Source of the DNA: Ilex aquifolium
Taxonomy: Eukaryota; Streptophyta; Magnoliopsida; Aquifoliales; Aquifoliaceae
Length of the DNA stretch: 64,000 bases
Assembly: GCA_951799425.1 (NCBI GenBank)
Contig: OX637399.1
Span: forward strand, 17,228,501 to 17,292,500
Direction: 5' to 3'
Both the position numbers and the translations under genes were made by a program. Positions 59,090 through 64,000 of the stretch are shown piece after piece (the stretch's first letter is position 1; each line of letters starts with the position of its first letter). Under the pieces are notes generated by a model. The model worked only from the letters and a program-made list of their open reading frames with translations, was not told where the DNA came from and did not search any database.

Positions 59090-61412
59090 TGTAAAACCCG
59101 GGAAATTTGGACTTTTTCCAAAAAGGGCAAAATAGTAATTTGCCACTATAATGCGTATTTAAAATACTCATGTTTTAGACCTCGGATGAGGAAACGGAAT
59201 TCGCTGTTGAATTCGTATCGCGAAAACGAGTCACCTTGTCAAATTTCGTCGAATTCCGAGATAGTCGGATTTTGCACGTCGTTCGAGGCGACTGCGTGGC
59301 GAATGACCTCACGAACGTCCCCATAAATAAATTTTATAAAATTTCCTTAAAATTAAGTTAAAGTTCAAATAAAATTAATTTGAACTTAAACCGGGATCAA
59401 ATAAATCGTTTCGGGACGAAATCGAACCCGATTAAGCGAGGGACATGTGGCACGACGTGGGCCGAGTATTTAAAACTATAAATAGGGGTAAATATCTAGA
59501 AAATCAGATTATTTTTGCCCCTTGTGTTCTTGTTTGGCCGGCCAAGAGAGAGAGAAGAGAGAAAAGAGAGAAAACCTTGATCTTCAAGCTTTCTCCGTCG
59601 ATTCCTGGAGTTCCGTCCTCGGATTCCGTCGAGCCAAGAGCTAAAGTCGATCACATCGACGAGGGCTACGCAACCACACCAAGAACGGGGGATTTCACCG
59701 AAGATCCAAAAGAGGAGAATTGGGGGAAATCAATTCTTGGGCTAGGAAAGAATTCTTGAAGCTTCCTTCGGGTGTTTTACGCTTCAAGAGGTAGGGTTTC
59801 TCCTACTTGGGACTATTTTTCACCTATGGTGTCATATGGGTGGGTAGGTGTGTATAGAACTATAGGGTTTACTTACCTATGGTTATGAAAAGGGAGGTAA
59901 AAATGGTTGAATTCAAGTTCTAGTTTGAACTCGATATATAGAGGTTCCTTGTGTCATTCTTGGAAGTTTGGCATATAGTGTTGCCTTGAAGGTGTTGTTA
60001 AATGCCTTTTGTATGTTAAAGTGTGTGACACATGACTATGTATAGCATGCTTAAGTCTTGTGTTGATTGGATATGTTGCTAATGTGTTAGCTTCATGGGA
60101 ATATGGTATTTATATGCTTTGATATGATTTGCCATGGATATATATATTGAGCATTATGTTGTATGCAATGGAACATGGCATTGCATATGCATCTCATTAC
60201 ACGGGTGTGTGTGCATGGTTGATGTCAATACCACACTTGGGGATTGACAGTATGGCTTGGGAAAAGTTGGGTCGAAGACCTAGCTAAGCCGCTTGATTGC
60301 ATGATAAATTGGGTCGGGATGAGCAAGAAGAGGCATGACAACCTCTCGGGTGAAAGACCCGGTGTTTGGGGGGTGCACTCCGTTGGTATAAGAGCTCATA
60401 AAGTGTACGGGTGTGGAAGACCATTGGTTAAGTCCATAAAGAAGTCCGATCCCAAGAAAGACCCTAGTTTTCAAAATATCATTTGATGTAAACATAAATG
60501 ATGAAATGAAACACTTTGGCATTGCATCGTGTTGTATGAGTTGGTGAGAACTCGGGTTAAAATGCATGAGTGAGTGACATCTCATTTCATGGCATGGTAT
60601 GTTGCATTCCAACTTAGAATGCATGTCCTTTTGATAAATGACTGTTTGCAAATGAATGTTGCATGAGCATGAGTATCTAGGGGGAGAGTAGCCCTGGTAG
60701 GGTTTACTTTACTGGGCGTTGGCTCACCTTATACGGGAAACATTTCAGGTATGGGGTTTACACCGGCGGATGGCTCACTTGGAGAGCATCAAGAATGAAG
60801 GGGGCCGGCATGTGGCCTTAGTTCGAGTTTTTGTAAAACTTTTGTATGAATTCCATTTTGATGTGTAAATTATGGAATTAAATGTAATGGAACTTGTATA
60901 AGTTGTGCATTATATGAAAAATCGTATTATACATGTGTTGGATGAGTTAGGAATGTATTATAATGGATTGGAAGTGAAAAACAAAGGAAAAAGGCAAAAC
61001 TGGCAAAATCGTACCGGTACGCGTACCGGTACGTAGACAGACAGAAGGCAGAGCGTACCGGTACGCGTACCGGTACGCCGATGTCCAGTGGGTTCAGTGT
61101 ACCGGTATGCGTACCGGTACGCCCTCCAAAACTCAGAATTTTTTTTTTATTTTTTTTTTCTTTGCCAAGCCTTTGGGCTATGTTTTTCCTTCCCTCCAAT
61201 GATCAAATTGGACCCTAATGGGGTATGAATCATGGGGAGTTGGACTGGGGTTGGATCGAATGAATGTTGAACCGAATTTTCATTGAGGATTATAACCTCG
61301 GTTTAAGGATGTTATTGATGTGGTGTCGGGTTAAGCGACATCCACGGGTATTTCCGCGGGTTGATGGGTTGTCAACGGTTAATACAGGACCCCCGGAAAA
61401 TGGGGCGTCACA
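59090..61412 (+). repeat. 5' LTR of the right-hand chromovirus
   Basis: It runs from TGTAAAACCCGGG to GGGGCGTCACA. TATAAATA is at 59477-59484. In place of the perfect G-box it has ACATGTGGC about 27 bp upstream. Confidence 0.93.
61010..61122. repeat. Palindromic-word cluster (CGTACCGGTACG), right-hand LTR
   Basis: Six GTACCGGTA(C/T) cores lie in the same order and spacers as 14518-14643, but with two fewer direct repeats of the word in the middle. Copy number therefore changes between close relatives. Confidence 0.88.
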
Positions 61413-61415
61413 GCT

Positions 61416-61427
61416 TGGTATCAGAGC
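61416..61427 (+). promoter_or_regulatory. Primer-binding site (initiator tRNA-Met)
   Basis: TGGTATCAGAGC lies 3 bp past the LTR end, identical to 7312-7323. Confidence 0.92.
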
Positions 61428-61871
61428 ATAGGCCATAGATCATATGTGGTCTTGTGGGAAATGAGTCTATCATCTTCCATTGCAAGGGAGAACGAGGTTT
61501 AGAGCCCTAGGTAATTCGAAAACCTAAGCTTGATTGGGCATGGGTCTAGACCATTGCATTCCATGTGCATTTCATGTTATGTGCTATATTTGCTACATGT
61601 TATGTGCTCTACTTGGTACATGCTATGTACTACTTGTTATGTGGGTTATATACATGGTAGGATGTATATGTAAATGAACACACTAGGGTTAGAAAACATA
61701 ACCTTGGGTTCGGAAAAGGGATGAACGGGATAGTTCAAGGCATAAATGTGTAATAGTGGATGGCATAAGCACCACTAGGGGGACGATGAGGTAAATCTCA
61801 AAGTTAAAAAAAATTTGATCCCTATCTTGGGATCCTTTGTGAGACTCTATTGCCATTTGACATGTGTGTAG
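61428..61871 (+). other. Leader of the right-hand chromovirus
   Basis: This untranslated stretch is related to 7324-7740 and slightly longer, with extra 'atgttatgtgct' repeats. Nothing else is seen. Confidence 0.6.
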
Positions 61872-64000
61872 ATGGCAAACCGAGGAAGAGGACGCCGAGG
61901 CGGTGGGTGGAATAACCAACCACTACTGGCATTTGATCAACAAGCCTTTATAAAGGCTATTGATACTGCGGTAGTGACGATTGCACAAGTTGTGCTACAG
62001 CTGCTACCATTGCACAGACTAGTGCAAGTGGGGGACAAGGAGGTTCAAGTCACCTCCAGAAGTTCAAGGCACACCAGCCTCCGATCTTCATGGGAGGGGC
62101 GGATCCGATGGTAGCTGACCATTGGTTCCGGCGAGTGGACAAGGTCTTAGGGGCAATGGAGATCATCTCCGATGCTACGAAGATAACCCTAGCTACTTTT
62201 TAGCTAGAGGGAATCCCAAGTGTGGTGGGATTGGGTAAAGATCTCAAGGAACTTGGGGATAATGACATGGGCAGAGTTCAAGGAACTCTTCAAGGGTAAG
62301 TACTTTCCGGTGGCCGCTCGACATGCAAAGGCCCGGGAGTTCTTAGACTTGAGGCAAGGGACAAGGACGGTGATGGAATACGTGGCTAAGTTCACTGAAC
62401 TAGCCCGTTTCGCCGATGATTACGTGGCCACAGATACGGCCAAAGTAAGAAAGTTTGAGGATGACTTGAAGTTGTCCATCAGAGGTAAAATTGTGGGTTT
62501 TCTTTTTCAAAACTTGGGCTTAGAGGTTGAAACCTTGGAAGAGCCATTGCATGTGAGTTCTCCCCTAGGTGCTAGGGTGAGGGTTGATCAGATATGTCGG
62601 GGTTATGAGTTAGAGATCTCAGGGATTCTACTCATCGTGGACCTTCGGGTCATGGACATGTCAGAGTTCGATGTAATCCTTGGGATGGATTGGTTGGCGG
62701 CACACCGAGTCGTCATTGATTGTGATCGGAAGCGGGTCACTGCTTACACACCGGATGGGGTTTGTTTCATGTTTCAGGGGGATAAGCATGATGCTTTACC
62801 CGAAGCCGTGTAAGAATCTAGATGGCACGTGCAGTTGATGGGTTGGCTAGCAAGCCTTACCCTGGAGGACGAGGCGAGACAAGAGTTGGGTCTATCTCGG
62901 GTTGTGTGTGATTATGAGGATGTTTTTTCGGATGAACTACCGGGATTACCTCCACATAGGGATGTAGACTTCATTATAGAGTTGTATCCCGGTACATCGC
63001 CCATCTCTATGACTCCACATAGGATGGCGCCTGCTGAGTTGCAAGAAGGTCCAATTGCAGGAATTGTTGGACAGGGGGTTCATTAGACCGAGTACCTCAC
63101 CTTGGGGCGCTCAAGTGTTATTTGCAAAGAAGAAGGACAAAACCCTTCGACTATGCATAGATTACCGGCAGTTGAATAGGGTTACTATCAAGAATAGGTA
63201 CCCTTTGCCAAGGATTGATGACTTGTTTGATCAGCTGAGAGGGGCGCGAGTTTACTCCAAGATAGATCTCCGCACTGGTTACCATCAGTTGAGGGTTAGG
63301 GAGGCAGATATCCCTAAGACGGCATTTCGAATGCGGTATGGGCATTTTGAGTTCACTGTCATGCCTTTCGGATTGACGAATGCTCCGGCAGCATTCATGG
63401 ATCTCATGCATAGGGTGTTTCAACCCTACCTTGATCAATTTGTTGTAGTCTTTGTTGACGACATCTTGATCTACTCCAAGTCTGAGGAGGAGCATGAGGG
63501 TCACTTGAGGATTGTTCTCCAGGCCTTGAGAGACCATTAGTTGTACGCCAAGTTCAGCAAGTGTGAATTTTGGCTGACTGAGGTGAAGTTTTTGGGACAT
63601 GTGGTGTCAGCTTCGGGTGTATCCGTAGACCCAGAGAAGGTTGAGGCAGTCATGAATTGGGAGAGGCCGAAGTCAGTTTTCGAGATACGTAGTTTCTTGG
63701 GATTGGCAGGGTATTACCGGCGGTTTATTGAGGACTTCTCCCGACTAGCTGCACCTATGACCAGGTTGACTCGAAAAGAGGTCAAGTTCGAGTGGAATGA
63801 TTCTTGCGAGAAAGCATTCCAGGAGTTAAAGAGGAGGCTTACTTCAGCCCCTATCTTGATAGTCCCGGAAAGGGCACAGAGGTACACAGTGTATTGTGAT
63901 GCCTCGAAGGACGGACTAGGATGTGTCTTGATGCAGTCCGGGAGGGTGGTGGCTTATGGTTCTCGGCAGTTAAAGAACCACGAGCAGAATTACCCCACAC
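61872..64000 (+). pseudogene. Chromovirus gag-pol remains, right-hand element
   Basis: It starts [14 protein letters not shown] like its relatives. Gag segments run to about 62500. The region upstream of reverse transcriptase is at about 62510-63050 ([18 protein letters not shown]). Reverse transcriptase is about 63060-63700 ([10 protein letters not shown]). RNase H starts near 63880 ([10 protein letters not shown]) and is cut by the window end. It is a fossil, shorter overall than the intact relative over the same span. Confidence 0.9.

Larger units (their letters stand above)
59090..64000 (+). mobile_element. Broken Tekay-type chromovirus, continues past the window
   Basis: 5' LTR 59090-61412 (2323 bp), primer-binding site 61416-61427, leader, then gag-pol remains from 61872 to the window end inside RNase H. 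It belongs to the same young subfamily as 6667-14935: the LTR starts and the palindromic cluster are almost the same text. It is broken at about five places within the visible part. The 3' half is not in the window. Confidence 0.93.

Overview
This is plant nuclear DNA, very probably from a flowering plant, and it is heterochromatic in character. The evidence is Tekay/Del-type Ty3 chromoviruses primed by initiator tRNA-Met, an L1-type LINE whose ORF1 carries a plant DUF4283 domain, and long AT-rich tandem repeats. I see no convincing host gene, tRNA, rRNA or CRISPR. Almost every base belongs to a tandem array or to a mobile element inside it.

Layout. Positions 1-2125 hold a broken L1-type LINE whose 5' part lies inverted relative to its 3' part. 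Positions 2127-37878 (Block I) are a tandem array of about 16 units of about 1.43 kb. It is interrupted by a chromovirus with an uninterrupted 1540-residue Gag-Pol frame (6667-14935), a solo LTR (25643-27898) and a captured block of foreign DNA (32026-34163). Positions 37879-38735 are a fragment of another LTR. Positions 38736-46048 are a broken chromovirus on the minus strand. Positions 46049-59065 (Block II) hold the same unit enlarged to about 2.25 kb by an insert of about 0.8 kb, made of a retroelement polyprotein tail plus LTR-like sequence; the composite has itself been amplified. Another solo LTR sits in it (48372-50924). From 59090 to the window end lies a further broken chromovirus of the same family.

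History that can be read. (1) The 1.43 kb unit was amplified, with a three-unit higher-order step around 14.9-23.2 kb and sequence exchange between distant units. (2) One unit gained the 0.8 kb insert and the composite was re-amplified. (3) Related chromoviruses integrated repeatedly, leaving 5-bp target duplications (TGCAC, GAAAC, GGACG). Two were reduced to solo LTRs.

Most unusual points. The 6667-14935 element ends on the left in an inverted copy of its own LTR terminus, switching at a 12-bp palindrome, yet is flanked by a perfect 5-bp target duplication, so the rearranged DNA itself appears to have integrated. The LTRs carry clusters of perfect palindromic words, and different subfamilies use different words (CGTACCGGTACG or CCTTCCGGAAGG) at the same place. 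The satellite unit has a similar zone, hinting at a shared origin. A 58-codon reading frame recurs across the array and is open in several units. All similarity statements are by eye, and no database search was possible.
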